Positions 33,543 to 45,050 of a stretch of 64,000 nucleotides of DNA are shown here, in pieces; positions within the stretch are counted from its first letter, which is position 1; each line of letters starts with the position of its first letter. Position numbers and translations under genes: made by a program. The DNA comes from Nymphaea colorata (Eukaryota > Streptophyta > Magnoliopsida > Nymphaeales > Nymphaeaceae). Location: positions 10,962,106-11,026,105 of the forward strand of contig NC_045141.1 of the NCBI RefSeq assembly GCF_008831285.2, in the 5' to 3' direction. Below the pieces are notes generated by a model, which worked only from the letters and a program-made list of their open reading frames with translations, made no database searches and was not told the origin of the DNA.

Positions 33543-34916
33543 TCAAGCAGCTGCAGCTTGAGCTTCTCTGTGCTGATGCTTCCTGTGCTGCTGCTGGCAC
33601 TGAGCAACGCCCTGCTGCTGGTCCTCTTCTCCCTGGCCCTGCCAGGCCCAGACTATGTCCTTGAGGGCAGGCCGAGCCTCCTCACAGAATTCGACGTACT
33701 CCAAGGTGTCCCCGCTCGACTTGCCGAACTCCACCATTGACAGCGATGGCGCAAGTTGGAAGATCTCCGCCGTCACCGACAGCGGCCCTTTCCTTCCGGG
33801 GACTGACCTCTGCATCCTGATCTTGAAGTCCTTCACCTTTGTCACCCTGAACCTGAACGCCTTGGCTAGTGCTTCCAGTTTCCCCAGTATAGCACCGGTC
33901 GAACACCTTGAAGTGAACATGGATCCCCGCTTCTTCTCGCTCTCGAAGAAACCAGAGAGATCGAAGCCGGACGACATTGATGATATGAGATCAAAGGCGT
34001 TGAAGAATTCCGGCGTTGGCTGCTGGGATTCGGATTTCAGAGAATCGATCATGCCCGAATCCGGAGCAGAAGATGGCAGTTCAAACGCAGCTGGTCCGCT
34101 GAAGCCCTTCTTGAACCATGGTACCTCCATAATCTGAGAAATCGTGATCCTCTTGTTCGGATCGGTGACCAGAATCTTCGCCAGGAGGTGCCGGACGTCA
34201 GGCGAGAACCACGGTGGAACCTGGAACTCGGCCTTGAAGACCTTCCTGTACATGTGCATGATGTTTTCGTCCTGGAACGGCAGGAAGCCGGCGAGCAGGA
34301 CGTAGAGGATGACGCCGCAGGACCAGATATCGGCCTTGGCGCCGTCGTAGCCCTTTTTGCGGAGGACCTCCGGCGCCACGTATGCCGGCGTGCCGCACTG
34401 CGTGTGGAGGAGCCCGTCGTGCCAGTGCTGCTCGGGCAGCGCGCTGAGGCCGAAGTCAGAGACCTTGAGGTCGCCGTTCTCGTCGAGCAGGAGGTTCTCC
34501 GGCTTCAGGTCGCGGTGCGAGACGCCGCGGCTGTGGCAGTAGTCGACGGCGGCGATCAGCTGCTGGAAGTACCGCCGTGCCTCGTCTTCCTTGAGCTTCC
34601 CCTTGGCGATCTTGGCGAATAGCTCGCCTCCCTTTACGTACTCCATCACGAAGAAGATCTTGCCCTTGTTCGCCATGACCTCCTTGAGCTCGACGACGTT
34701 CGGGTGCTTCACGAGATGCATCACCGATATCTCCCGCTTGATCTGCTCCATCAGGCCCTGCTTCTTCACCTGGTCCTTGTGCAGCACCTTAATAGCGACG
34801 GCCTCGTTCGTCACCACGTTCCGGGCGAAATAAACTTTTGCAAACGTCCCCTGCCCAAGCAGCCGGCCAAGTTCATATTTTCCGAAGAGAAGTCGCTTCT
34901 CTTGAGCTTCCGCCAT
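33543..34916 (-). CDS. CBL-interacting protein kinase (CIPK/SnRK3), CIPK5-like
   Basis: A 457-residue Ser/Thr kinase of the CIPK family, which is activated when a calcium-bound CBL sensor binds its regulatory domain, and acts mainly in ion-transport and stress signalling. Kinase domain about 13-269: glycine loop GQGTFAKV (21-28), Lys43, Glu62, HRDLKPEN (134-141), DFG (154-156), APE (181-183). The CBL-binding NAF motif is NAFDLIS (306-312), and the phosphatase-interaction region spans about 342-370. The coding region has no intron. ATG at 34916 was chosen because the kinase alignment begins there ([15 protein letters not shown]) and its context is good (ccaATGGcg); reading further upstream enters a 5' UTR intron. 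Residues 427-457 form an unusual Gln/His/Ala-rich tail. The match is closest to the CIPK5-type subgroup from memory. Confidence 0.96.
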   Translation of the reverse strand: MAEAQEKRLLFGKYELGRLLGQGTFAKVYFARNVVTNEAVAIKVLHKDQVKKQGLMEQIKREISVMHLVKHPNVVELKEVMANKGKIFFVMEYVKGGELFAKIAKGKLKEDEARRYFQQLIAAVDYCHSRGVSHRDLKPENLLLDENGDLKVSDFGLSALPEQHWHDGLLHTQCGTPAYVAPEVLRKKGYDGAKADIWSCGVILYVLLAGFLPFQDENIMHMYRKVFKAEFQVPPWFSPDVRHLLAKILVTDPNKRITISQIMEVPWFKKGFSGPAAFELPSSAPDSGMIDSLKSESQQPTPEFFNAFDLISSMSSGFDLSGFFESEKKRGSMFTSRCSTGAILGKLEALAKAFRFRVTKVKDFKIRMQRSVPGRKGPLSVTAEIFQLAPSLSMVEFGKSSGDTLEYVEFCEEARPALKDIVWAWQGQGEEDQQQGVAQCQQQHRKHQHREAQAAAA

Positions 34917-34967
34917 TGGTGCTACTTCCTTCCTTCGTTCCCTGTCTTTACTGTCCCCTAGAAACCT

Positions 34968-35309
34968 CTGCAAGTCAACCAAAAGATGTTTCAATAGATT
35001 GTAAAAAGACAACGGATTAAAAGAAAAAAAAATAAAAAGCAAAAAACGAATCTGTGGAAAAAAATCGATTCCTTTTCCTTCCAAAATCAGGAGCACCATA
35101 GAAAGAAATGATCCGAAAAATCATCCGAAAGATCTTTTAACAGATTGTTACTACAAACGGCCATATCTCACGGAGCAAATCAAGGAGCATAAATCAAAAC
35201 CCCCGGAAAGCCGTTCGTTGATTCAACAACGACCAAGAGTCAACTGTCAATGAAAGCCCGAAAATTTTTCCCCAAAGAAAAAGGAACGAAGAAGAGAAGA
35301 AGAACATAC
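34968..35309 (-). other. 5' UTR intron of the CIPK gene
   Basis: On the minus strand a GTATGT donor starts at 35309, and an acceptor ending TTGACTTGCAG lies at 34968, preceded by a T-rich stretch. Removing these 342 bases places a short second-exon leader (34967-34917) before the ATG. The location inside the leader leaves the protein unchanged. Confidence 0.75.
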
Positions 35310-35473
35310 CCAATTTCTGTTTCTACTGATTAAGGCAGTCAAAAGTGCGAATCGCCATCCTGAAGCTTCGGAATTGTAATGTGAGCTGTGAAACGAGAGA
35401 GAAGGGGAGAAGAGAAGAGGAGAGGTGGGGGAGAAGCTTGGAGGGGCAACAACACGGAGACCACGCTTATAAA
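35310..35473 (-). promoter_or_regulatory. CIPK core promoter and first leader exon
   Basis: On the minus strand TATAAG lies at 35471-35466. About 30 bp downstream starts a strongly pyrimidine-rich stretch (35450-35388; plus strand gagagagaaggggagaag), like the CT-rich patches common in plant leaders. Transcription would start near 35436 and the first leader exon would end at 35310. The start site is inferred by spacing only. Confidence 0.6.
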
Positions 35474-35479
35474 TGGACA

Positions 35480-38400
35480 GGACATAATGGAGGAGAGAGA
35501 AAGGAGACCAAAACGGTGGAATCATAGGGGAGCCCTCGGTTTTCAAAGGAATAATTGGGCAACCTTCGAAACAGGGAACTGGGGTCGGCTCTTTCAAATG
35601 GGCAGCACACAGAAAATACCAACTACATTAACTCCCTCTCCATTACATTACAAAAAACAAAAGCTTCCAGATTGAAGTTGAAGTGTAGTCTGTAAGGATT
35701 TCCCATCCTCTCCCTCTCTAGAAAAGGATATCCCAATCCCTTCCCTCCAAAAAGCAGTGGGGCACCGGTCCTGATTCCCCCCGTCGCGGGGCGTTGTAGT
35801 TGTGGCGTCCAGCCACTCGGCCGGGCCCTCACCGGCGTCGGCTTGTCGGCCTCGAACTAAACCGACGTCTGAGCGGCCGGTCGTCGCCGGAGCTTGTCAA
35901 ACAAGTCGGTCTGACCTGCTGTTGGAGGGTCTAATTTAGGCTGTAAACGGTGACCGGGTCCGAGTATTGGAACCGAATATTCGGATATATTTTTCACAAA
36001 AATATCAGCATTTTAATAAGGATCTTAACTATATGTTTATGTTGTGCTTGATGGGATATGTTTCCGAATTATTTGGCTCGAGTCATGTAACTTCCAATCT
36101 CTAATATAAGCCCCTTTTTTTCATTTTTCTCTTATTGGATCTGAATGCAATCCTAATTTCTATGCCCTAATGACACTTAGGGCTAGGGGCACAGACCCAT
36201 GAAGCAGGGCGGAATCAGAAATTTTTTATCAAGTTGGTCGAATTAAAGTTTCGAAATTTTGACTAGGGCCGAAATATTATTTTCAAAATTTTTATATAAA
36301 ACAAGTGATTTTTTTTAAAATTTATATATGACGTTTTTTTTTTTTAATTTGAGGTTGGGCCAAGGCCATGCGTGTCCTACTCTTTAGCTAGTCGGGTTAG
36401 CGGACTGGTAAAAATTTAGTTGTCAATTTGTTTCTGGTTGATGCTAACGGTTTCAACTCTCATCTAATTGCCATGTTTAGGGACGAAAGTTTCAAAGGCA
36501 TCCAAAAGTTGCATCTTTTGAACTACAAAAAAATCTACAAGTTCTTAAATTTCAAGAGGGACAAGTCCCAATAATTGTGCCCGATCCACCGGCATGGGAT
36601 CAAGAAAGGTCATAGAAGTTTAGCGAAGCAAGAAATCATATTTTAGAGAAAATCAAGGCAATACAAGACAAACTATAGTCCGGTTGTTGAGGGCTTTCTT
36701 TACTTATATATTAAAAAAATATTGAGGAAAATGAAGTTTACGATCAACAAGAATTTCTTTTATTTAAGGAGAAGCGATTACTATTAAAGTTACTTTTAGG
36801 GCTTTCCGGAGGCTGTCCGGCCAGATTGGCCATTTTTTAAAAAAAAATAAGTTCATGCTTACAGACGTAGCCGACATGTCGAAAAGCATATACCTCCAAT
36901 GAAAAATATGCATAAACGGGTTTTATGATTCAAATCAATATTATTCCTGTTCGGCTCTTACGGAATCTCATTCATACATCATATTTTGAATTTGCTCGAT
37001 ATCTAGGACATTGGGAGTCTAGTGAGGTCGTTTGAATGACAACCTTAGCTTAATTTGACCATAGAAAAATGAAAAGTTTATGTGGGAGATGAAGAAGCTA
37101 CACCCTCTTCAATAGGGTGTGTTTGATAAACTGAGCCAAAACTCAAACTTGACTCATTTAAGCTCGAGAGACTGAGAGATTCACATTGGCAGCCATATGT
37201 GCAGCGAAAACTTTGATATTCTAATTTCCTAAACTTGGTAATTCGACGAATAGGTTATACGGTCAAGCTGAGTTAAGTTTAAATGAATCGAGTTCCTGTT
37301 GTTTTGCCACCGAACCTCATTAATTTTGGTGTACGTCATCCAAAAGGGGGCCAAAGTTGTTGGTATATTTGTGGGAGAAGTTGAGGAGATACACCTAAAA
37401 CAGTTTTGCTGCTTGTTTCATTTCATGAGTGTGTTTTAAGCGTAGGCCGTCTTGACTTTGTTTTTCCAACAAAATTACAAGCATTCAAAATTTTAAAAAT
37501 ATGCATGTATGCTGTCTCCTTGGGTAACTTGAAAGGCAAAGACAACACAGTGAACCTTCACCAAGTCTGTTTTAAGACCTTTGAAAACTTTCTTTTATAA
37601 GGATTAACATCAGGTATAACTAATTCTATAAATATACACTTATCAGATAAGCAAAATGTTATTCCCACCACTCGAATAAATGGTGAAGCCTCCCCCTTCC
37701 TCCCTTCTTCTTAGGGTTTAGGACTGCTTTTGGTGTTTTAGAGTGATGCCCCCGCTATGATTCAACTTGCATATCAGTGTCTGTTTTTTTTGCAACACAT
37801 AGGTTTCACACCACTAGATTTCGAAACAGAAACTATCCACCTACTTGTCCCCAACCCAACTGTTGCACAAAACCCTTGGAGATGAGTTCTGTAATTATAC
37901 AAACCATACAAATATACACCTGTCTAAAAATATGTCATCCAACAATGTTTACATAGATAAGATAGAAAAAAAAAGACCATGTTGACTTTCTAGCGCTCGG
38001 TCGGCAATGAAAGGGAGAGCGCATTCGGCGTTATGTCATTTTACTGTCCCATGTAGAATATGTGAAACAACTAACAATAGATTCAATCATTAGTTGTTTT
38101 TCACATTCCACATGTGATGGTGGAGTGATGTAAGAACTCCAACTAAAGGAGGTACAGAGTAGGTTAACTTAAGGAGGAGTACAGAACCAGTGACTTGAAT
38201 GCTAAGGGCATCAACTTACCCCACTCACCAACTGCCACTTAAGCACACCAAACATGTTTGTAAATCATACAGAAAAAAACACAGATATATTGTTAGAACC
38301 TGACTCAAGTTTTTTCATGGTTAATAAAAACATTCACAAGTTTTCTTACCAAGTAACTGGTAAATTAGTTCAAAGTTACTACTGCTTACCCTTTAAAAAC

Positions 38401-39940
38401 ACGATAAATATGTTCATTTTGCAAAAGTATCTGAGATTATCGTGCATATTTTTCCAGTGTCTGTTAACGGGAAAATATTACTGTAACCAACTTTGATATT
38501 AATAAAAATATAATAGCTTGGATTCATAGAGCTAAAACAAGTTCACAATATCATTTGATATAGTAAAATGACTAGCACAAATTAATCAACATATGATTTA
38601 CTAGTACTTTCAGGCATTTTATTTTATTAACTCAAGTTAGCAATAACTTGGGGTTTAACTGACTGAAGGACCTCATTTCTGCACAATGGTGTAACACTTA
38701 GTATGTTTTTGTTAATATTGGTAATCCTATGTATTGTTTTCTATTGCCGCAAAATTTACTTGTGTTTTTGAAAATTGTTCTATTTGAATGCAGTGATATT
38801 TGAAGCTCTGTTTCTTCTCAGTGTCAGTCTCCCGCTATGTATTTATTAGCACACTTATGTGCATACAATAAGTACACAGCAAAGGGGTGGAGGGTATTTT
38901 TGAAAATTTTTATAAAGATAATGGGTATTTTAGACTTTTGAATTTTCACAATCCCTTTTTCCCCTTCTTTTTTTTTTTCTTTTAATTGAGATAGTTTGGT
39001 CCTCAGACATGAGCTCATGTGCATAATTTTTTTCATGTACAGGGCTGTGCACATAACCAGCTTCAATTTATTAGCCCTCAGCTTCAACGAATTAATAGTC
39101 TTTGTCCCACATACTGCCAGCCAATGTATATGTAGTGTATACCCTTGGCTAAGACGAAAAAGGGCTTCTGGCACCCTTTTTCGGGTGGTGGGTCGTAAAC
39201 TTCTCCCTCATTAGGCATCCATCCAAGTATAGACTTAACAAGGCATGAACAAGGGGAGAGGGCCTCTGAGCATGGGTCATAGACTTCCCACTCACCCCAA
39301 AATGTATGTGTTGTACACAAGGGTGAAGCAAGAAAATTGAAGCAAAACGACTGTTTATCGTTTCATCAAAGTTTTATAGGGGGCCGGTACTGCCAACGCA
39401 TATCTAATTGGTTCTAAAATGGTCTGCGTTAGACATGATATTGACGACGCTCGCTGATATTGAGAAAAAAAGAGACTTGGAATGGGTAACGCGAACTGCA
39501 ACACAGTTCATGGTCTTTTATCAATCGCTACTTTTAAGGCTGTATACAAACCGAGGCGAGCTCCCCTCCAACTCATATCTTATTCAGCTCGAGCTCGAGA
39601 TGAGTTGTACAAGGTCAGCTAGAGCTTGACTTTGTAGATCAAGTCTCAGTTCGAGATCTACTTGTTTAAGCTTATTTATCAACTACCCGTTTGACTTGAT
39701 TTCTTTCTTGCTTTCTTTTTAAGTTTGGAAATTATAAAAAAAGAAAAAAACGAGTTCATTTGAATTTAATCGAGTCAAGTTCAGGTAACTCAGACTTGAC
39801 TTGTTTATAGGCTCGAGTTTTCAGTTAATTTCAAGTTTGACAGGTTTACAACTGAGTTGAGTTCAACCATTTAAGCAGCCCTACCCGTTTCCTTTATGGC
39901 CTTGTTCTCGGCCTAGACTCAATGTCCAACCATCACTCAC
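35480..39940. other. intergenic region, no recognised gene apart from a MITE
   Basis: Between the CIPK promoter and 39940 I see no supported coding region. Bases 35700-35940 are GC-rich. An inverted MITE copy sits at 36203-36385. The open frames at 37406-37600, 38254-38496 and 38824-39174 have no recognisable domain and unremarkable composition. Confidence 0.55.
36203..36385. mobile_element. hAT-type MITE, third copy (inverted)
   Basis: Reverse-complement relative of the complete MITE at 843-1020. It begins cagggcggaatcagaaattttt, a good hAT-type terminus. The core is tttttatataaaacaagtga, and it ends in a decayed counterpart of the other terminus (ttgggccaaggccatgcgtgtccta). Confidence 0.75.
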
Positions 39941-39947
39941 TCACTTA

Positions 39948-40211
39948 CAGTCTGTTTGGATGGAGGAGAGGGAGAAAAAGGAATGAAAAAAAAGTCTTTC
40001 GGATGGCTAATTAATAAGAAAGGAAATGGAATAGGAGCTAATAATTGTGTTTGGGTGCAAAAGAAAAAAATTAATTTTTAAATGTAAATCAAATCACTCA
40101 GAAAGTGGAGAGATTGAGAGGGAAATGAATGAAGGCTCTTTTTCTTACCTTTCTTTTCCGTTCCCTCACCATTCCATTTCATTTCCTTTCCCCATCCAAC
40201 CAAACATAGGA
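39948..40211. mobile_element. Tourist-like (PIF/Harbinger) MITE
   Basis: About 264 bp with inverted termini: cagtctgtttggatggagg on the left pairs with ccatccaaccaaacatagga on the right. It is flanked by tta at 39945-39947 and 40212-40214, the 3-bp TTA target duplication typical of PIF/Harbinger elements. The interior is non-coding. Confidence 0.75.
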
Positions 40212-40214
40212 TTA

Positions 40215-43200
40215 AATTTGGACTTCACACAGAAAGGTGCAATGTGTTCTCTTCACGGCCCAACAAAAGTAGGGAGCCTCACGAATTTGGCAACCTTTAC
40301 CTTTACATCAAGCTCATGGACAGCAGATGAAGCCAACCAAACATCTGAGGACTTGTACCACCAGCAAGGTTGCTTGCATCTGATGGTATGGGCGTCGCTT
40401 GGTAGCATATCTTCACATGGTGTGATGTCAATTAAACGCCGAACTGTCCTTTCAAAGTAGTGCGTGCCCGCCTCTCTCTAAACCATTTATGAACGCTATT
40501 GTGTCGTCCGTCTGCACTTAATTGCTTTTGACTGTGAGTCAGTCGAGTAGCTTCTTCAACAGCAGTGGCGTAGATACATGGGGCTGCTGTGGTCCACTTC
40601 GTAATCACACCCTGTTGATTCAAAAATTACATAAAAGATGCCCATACCAGAGGACGGCTTATGACTCAAGTACTCTTTAACCAAAAACTCCTACCTCAGT
40701 GGCTCAACCACTGTTCAAAAGTTAGTAAATCAATTAGAGAGAGAGAGAGAGAGACTGAATGCTTAGAAACCGGCTAACAATTTGAAAGAGATAAGGGTAG
40801 CTCTTCCAGTTGTTTGTTAGAATATATTATCCTCTGTGTGTGTGTGTGCATGCAAGAGAGAGAGTGTGTGTGTGTTCAATCCACATAGTTACCAGTATAA
40901 AAAGTTCTTTAGAACAAACTGGAAGAATGTGACCATGCTTTGAAAAACTAAAGAACAAAATCAACCACATTTTTAGGTATAGACGGATTTTGTAAGCTCA
41001 GAAGATTTAAGTATATTTATAAACCTTTTCAGATATGATCGTCTCAAAACAGCAATTAATCTTATGTTCTTGAACCTGAAAATCGCATGCAAATGATTAG
41101 TTAAGTAAACATGCTTAGCTATAACTAAAATGCTCTAATTTTTTTATAAACCCTCTCTTTCTCTTTATATATATATATATATGTCCTTACACTTAATAGC
41201 AGCTGAGCAAAATGCTGGGCTGGTTTGGGTCCACCCTCTTTTTTAATAAAAACTAAAAAAAAATTGTTGAGATGCTTTCATCGATAATGCCTGGTGGGAG
41301 CCGGATGCAGCAGTCGCAGCGGCCTCTTCCTTTTGTTTTGTTTTTCTCTTCATTCAAAAATTGAGGCGGGAGAGGTAATGGGGAGGCAACTGCCTCCCCT
41401 CCTCATCAGTAGAAATAAAGGAAAGAAAAGGGGAAGGTCGTCGTCACCTGCCCCATCACTGGCGGTTCCCTCCCCTTATTGGCAGACGATGAGGGTAAAG
41501 ACTGTTTGTTATCTGTAGATTTCAATCATCGTCTAATGCTCCAAGAAAATAACAAAAACCGGCTTGGATGGACTGTGTGCATCATCCATCTCATATCCTT
41601 GTCAAAATAAGGACGGAAAGCATTTGGTAAGAAAGAGAGTGGATTGCAAATTCTTTCTCTCTCTCTTGCAATCTCACTTCCGTCCGCTCATTGGTCCAAC
41701 ATTTTGATTATATCTCCAAAGCATATCTCTGATATATACTTTTCTTGAAATGATAAACGTCACTTTTTTCTGACTGGTAAGCAGGAGGAGGAGTGTTTCA
41801 TCCTCCAGCTCAGAAGAGAGCCCAATCCCAACCGCTCATCCACGGTGAGAGTACAAAGCTTAGGGCGCCGCCTTCCCCACACAATCGTACTTAACAAGGA
41901 AAGTTCTTACCAATTTTTACCATTATTTGGGAACTTTAATTAACATACTGTTCAATGAAAAAAACGTATAAGTAAACTAATGACGGTGATGCTCTTTTTA
42001 TAATTTTATTGAGTAGAAGTGAAAAACACTTTTAAGCTTGAGAAGAGAAGATCAAAAGCCATAGACTTCAATTCTGATATTGTTGCAATACAGCGTGATT
42101 TAGGTTACTTGGTAAAGGTAAGGTTTATATTTATTAACGTCCGAAATGTGAGGCTTGTTTTCTGATATTTTGACCAAAAGAAGACCGCTCAAATGGATTT
42201 TCTTATTTATTTTATTTTCTTTTAGGCACATGGTGGTCTAATTATAAACACATAATTTCTGCATTCCTCACATATGGTTAATCCAAACGGCCTGACAGCA
42301 GGTGAACAGTCCAAAACACAAAACCCCAGTGAAATCTAATAAGCTGATATGCAATTAATGCCAAATCTCGGACCTCCTTAAGTTACATATTCAGTATTGA
42401 ATAGCAATTGATGTAATTAACGGCAGCTTATCAAGTCCCACGGGGATTGAGAGAGAAAGAAAGAGAGTGTGTGTGTGAGAAGCTGCCTTTACCAGAATGT
42501 CCATGTCTTTTTCAAAAAAGTCTTGAAGGTAGTAAGTACTATGTGCGTCACATTCTTAGGATAGAAAAAATTTGCCTGTTCAAATTGTTGAGAGTTCGAT
42601 CATTCTACCGCTTGGCTAAGAGCCTAAGTCCCTTTTGTTCCTCCATAGTTTCAACGTACACGGTCTACGTTGATATATAATAAAAGTTAATCACCTTAAT
42701 CAGTCCACTCCTTCAGTCCCAGCTTACGGCTCCTTGATCATGTGGTCCAGTCACATGGTGATTGCCCACACCAGTCTCTTAAAATTTCTTAATTTTTATG
42801 TGTGCATCTCATTAGATATAAGTATTTTTAAACAAATGCCCTTTCAATCAATTTTTCTGGCTCCGCCTCGATTGATCACCGTCCACATGTCAATATAAGT
42901 TGTACACACGGGAAGGCGTTAGCTGGTCAAGTCCCCCCACATCAACTAATTTTCTTGATTATTCAATTCCAACTAATTTTATTTGGCTGACCATTTTTTA
43001 ACGTTTTTAGATGTGTTTTTTTAATAATTACGTATTTTATCTGGCTATGCTCTCTACCAATCAGAAAGGTAGTCCAACTCCTATAATATATAGCACTGCA
43101 AGATGTTGATGGCAAATTTAGTTTTTGTTGGCACTTAACGTGAATCCATCTGTATTTTCTACATATGGTTCTCATGTAAGTGTTCTTGCTTTCTGTTACT

Positions 43201-44118
43201 AGCCCTTGTCTATATATTTTATTATTTTTCTCCTTAGCCAACAAGAGTTCAACTTTTTCGGCTATGCCTTTTTTCCTTATCTCTGCAATCGCTTCTTGCA
43301 GGAGGGTTCAGCAAAGGATGCCTAGGGTTCTAAGAACTTCGAGTAATGTCAAATAAGTGTCTAAAATTTAAGAATTTATGTTAGCAGATGGCATAAACCC
43401 CAATATGTCTTGGGATTACCTCAAGCTTTAGAATAGAGATATATGGATCTTGGATCCATTTTTTGATATATCTTGGATCTTCATGATGCTATTTTGGATC
43501 TTTAATTGGCCTATCAGCTAGAATATATATATTCTTCAAATTCATTGATTATCGTTAGATTAAATCTCTAAATCCCTTCTTTAAGCTTGAGTTTCTCTGA
43601 ACACTAATTTTATTACTCAGGGTAAAATATGCACAAAAATAAGTAAGTAAACGCTTCAATTGCTTGAAAATATGGTCTTGGGTTCAGCACGTGTCATTTT
43701 CCATCACTCCCCAGCAGGTGTGATCAAATACACACTTAAAAGATATTCCAAAAGCTGTTTTCAGCCAACCAAATTCATCGACCAATGAGACCCACTCGAT
43801 TGAGAAAATCGGATGGCTCTCTGTGGCCCGATTAAGTGAATTTTGGCCCCGAGCTCTCTCAGCCATCTCTTGCTTTGCTTATCTCCCTCACCTTCTCTTC
43901 TTCTCTCTCGAAACCATCTCACCCTTGCTGCCATCATCTTCATGTCTCGCTTCCCCTCTTCCTCTTTTGCAGAAAGGGGCTTCCACTGCCAACCCTTTCC
44001 CTATCTTTGTTGGTTCTCACCACAATGGCTATGTTCTACTTTTTTGTTTTATCTAGAACGAGCTTTCAGTGGGTTTTCAATTGAATGAGTTCCCATGGCT
44101 CCATCTCCTCTCCCTGTT
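40215..44118. other. intergenic region, no recognised gene
   Basis: Contains short GA, GT and TA microsatellites (40736-40755, about 40837-40876, 41167-41181). No supported coding region. The overlapping open frames at 43823-44088 are CT-rich low-complexity sequence without domain character. Confidence 0.55.
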
Positions 44119-44300
44119 CACTACAAAAACCGAGCATTCACCGACAGCTGAAAAACGACGGTAAAATAGGAAGCAGCATCGGTAAAACTTTTACCAATGC
44201 TTGAGGAGGTCGTCGGTGAAGAAAATGTCAGTGAAAACTATGACTGACATTTCCACCGCATGCATCACTGTGTGCGTCGGTGTGGATATTTTGTTTAGTA
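44119..44300 (+). mobile_element. CACTA-type transposon left terminus
   Basis: Starts cactacaaaaaccgagcat, a classical CACTA terminus, followed by subterminal-style motifs (ccgacagc, cggtaaa, catcggtaaa, gtcggtgaag, gcgtcggtg). No matching right end (TAGTG) was identified, so the element length is unknown; it may be truncated or extend past the solo LTR at 45051. Confidence 0.6.
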
Positions 44301-45050
44301 GCACGCCAGATTCATTGTTGTCTGATTGATTAATGTCTTTATCTTTTGATCTTGGTAAAAATATTTGCAGCACATCTTCTTCGAGGGGTTTCGACCCCAC
44401 TGAAGATGGGAACCTTATAAAGCTAGAAATCAATGCGTTGACATCCCTCATTGTCCTTGTGTAATGGAAATGTGTTCATTTCCTTCTTTGTAGTTAGTTT
44501 AGCAGTTATCTCTATCTAATGGGACTTTGTCTATAGTCTCACTTTTATGATCTCACTTTTATCTCCTCACGAAGTGTCAGGATGTCACTGGACCCTATGC
44601 TCTTTTGACAAATTTGAAATGTGAAACGTGCTCCTGTTGATGGTATCAGCTGTTATACCCATTTTACCATGAAGCATGGCAAAAATGAGGTAGTAAAGAC
44701 TTTCAGTTTTGGATATCTGCTTCATATGATTTCAATGGATGTAAAACCATAGAATGCAACCCTAATCAGAATGCATATATTTCTCTCATACACTATGGGG
44801 TTGGTGATAAGAGATATACATCTTAGACGAGTTATAATTGGAGATATCATTGTTTCTACTAGAGAAGTTCCTATATCAATTGGAAATGCCCTATATGGTT
44901 TGAACTATGATTTGTACTTGGAAGTAACCAGTTAGATTTATGACAAAACCTAGCATTTTCCACTGAATAACGATATGGTGGAGCAAGTTTTAGTGCATAC
45001 TAGTTTAATGAGTACTCAAATTAGTTGGTTTATAACATCTGATATCCTAC
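44301..45050. other. unassigned region between CACTA end and solo LTR
   Basis: No supported coding region; possibly the interior of the element beginning at 44119. The last five bases (45046-45050, cctac) are the left target duplication of the solo LTR. Confidence 0.45.

Noticed and set aside
34188-34622. 144-codon plus-strand frame opposite the CIPK
   Set aside because: It is the antisense of a GC-rich coding region; such regions lack stops on the other strand by chance.
34917-35099. Upstream in-frame extension of the CIPK by 61 residues
   Set aside because: It spans a good 3' splice site (34968) and reads intron sequence; family members begin near the [10 protein letters not shown] start at 34916.
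43823-44088. Overlapping Ser/Leu-rich plus-strand frames
   Set aside because: Three overlapping frames are open at once because the DNA is CT-rich; no recognisable domain or splice context.
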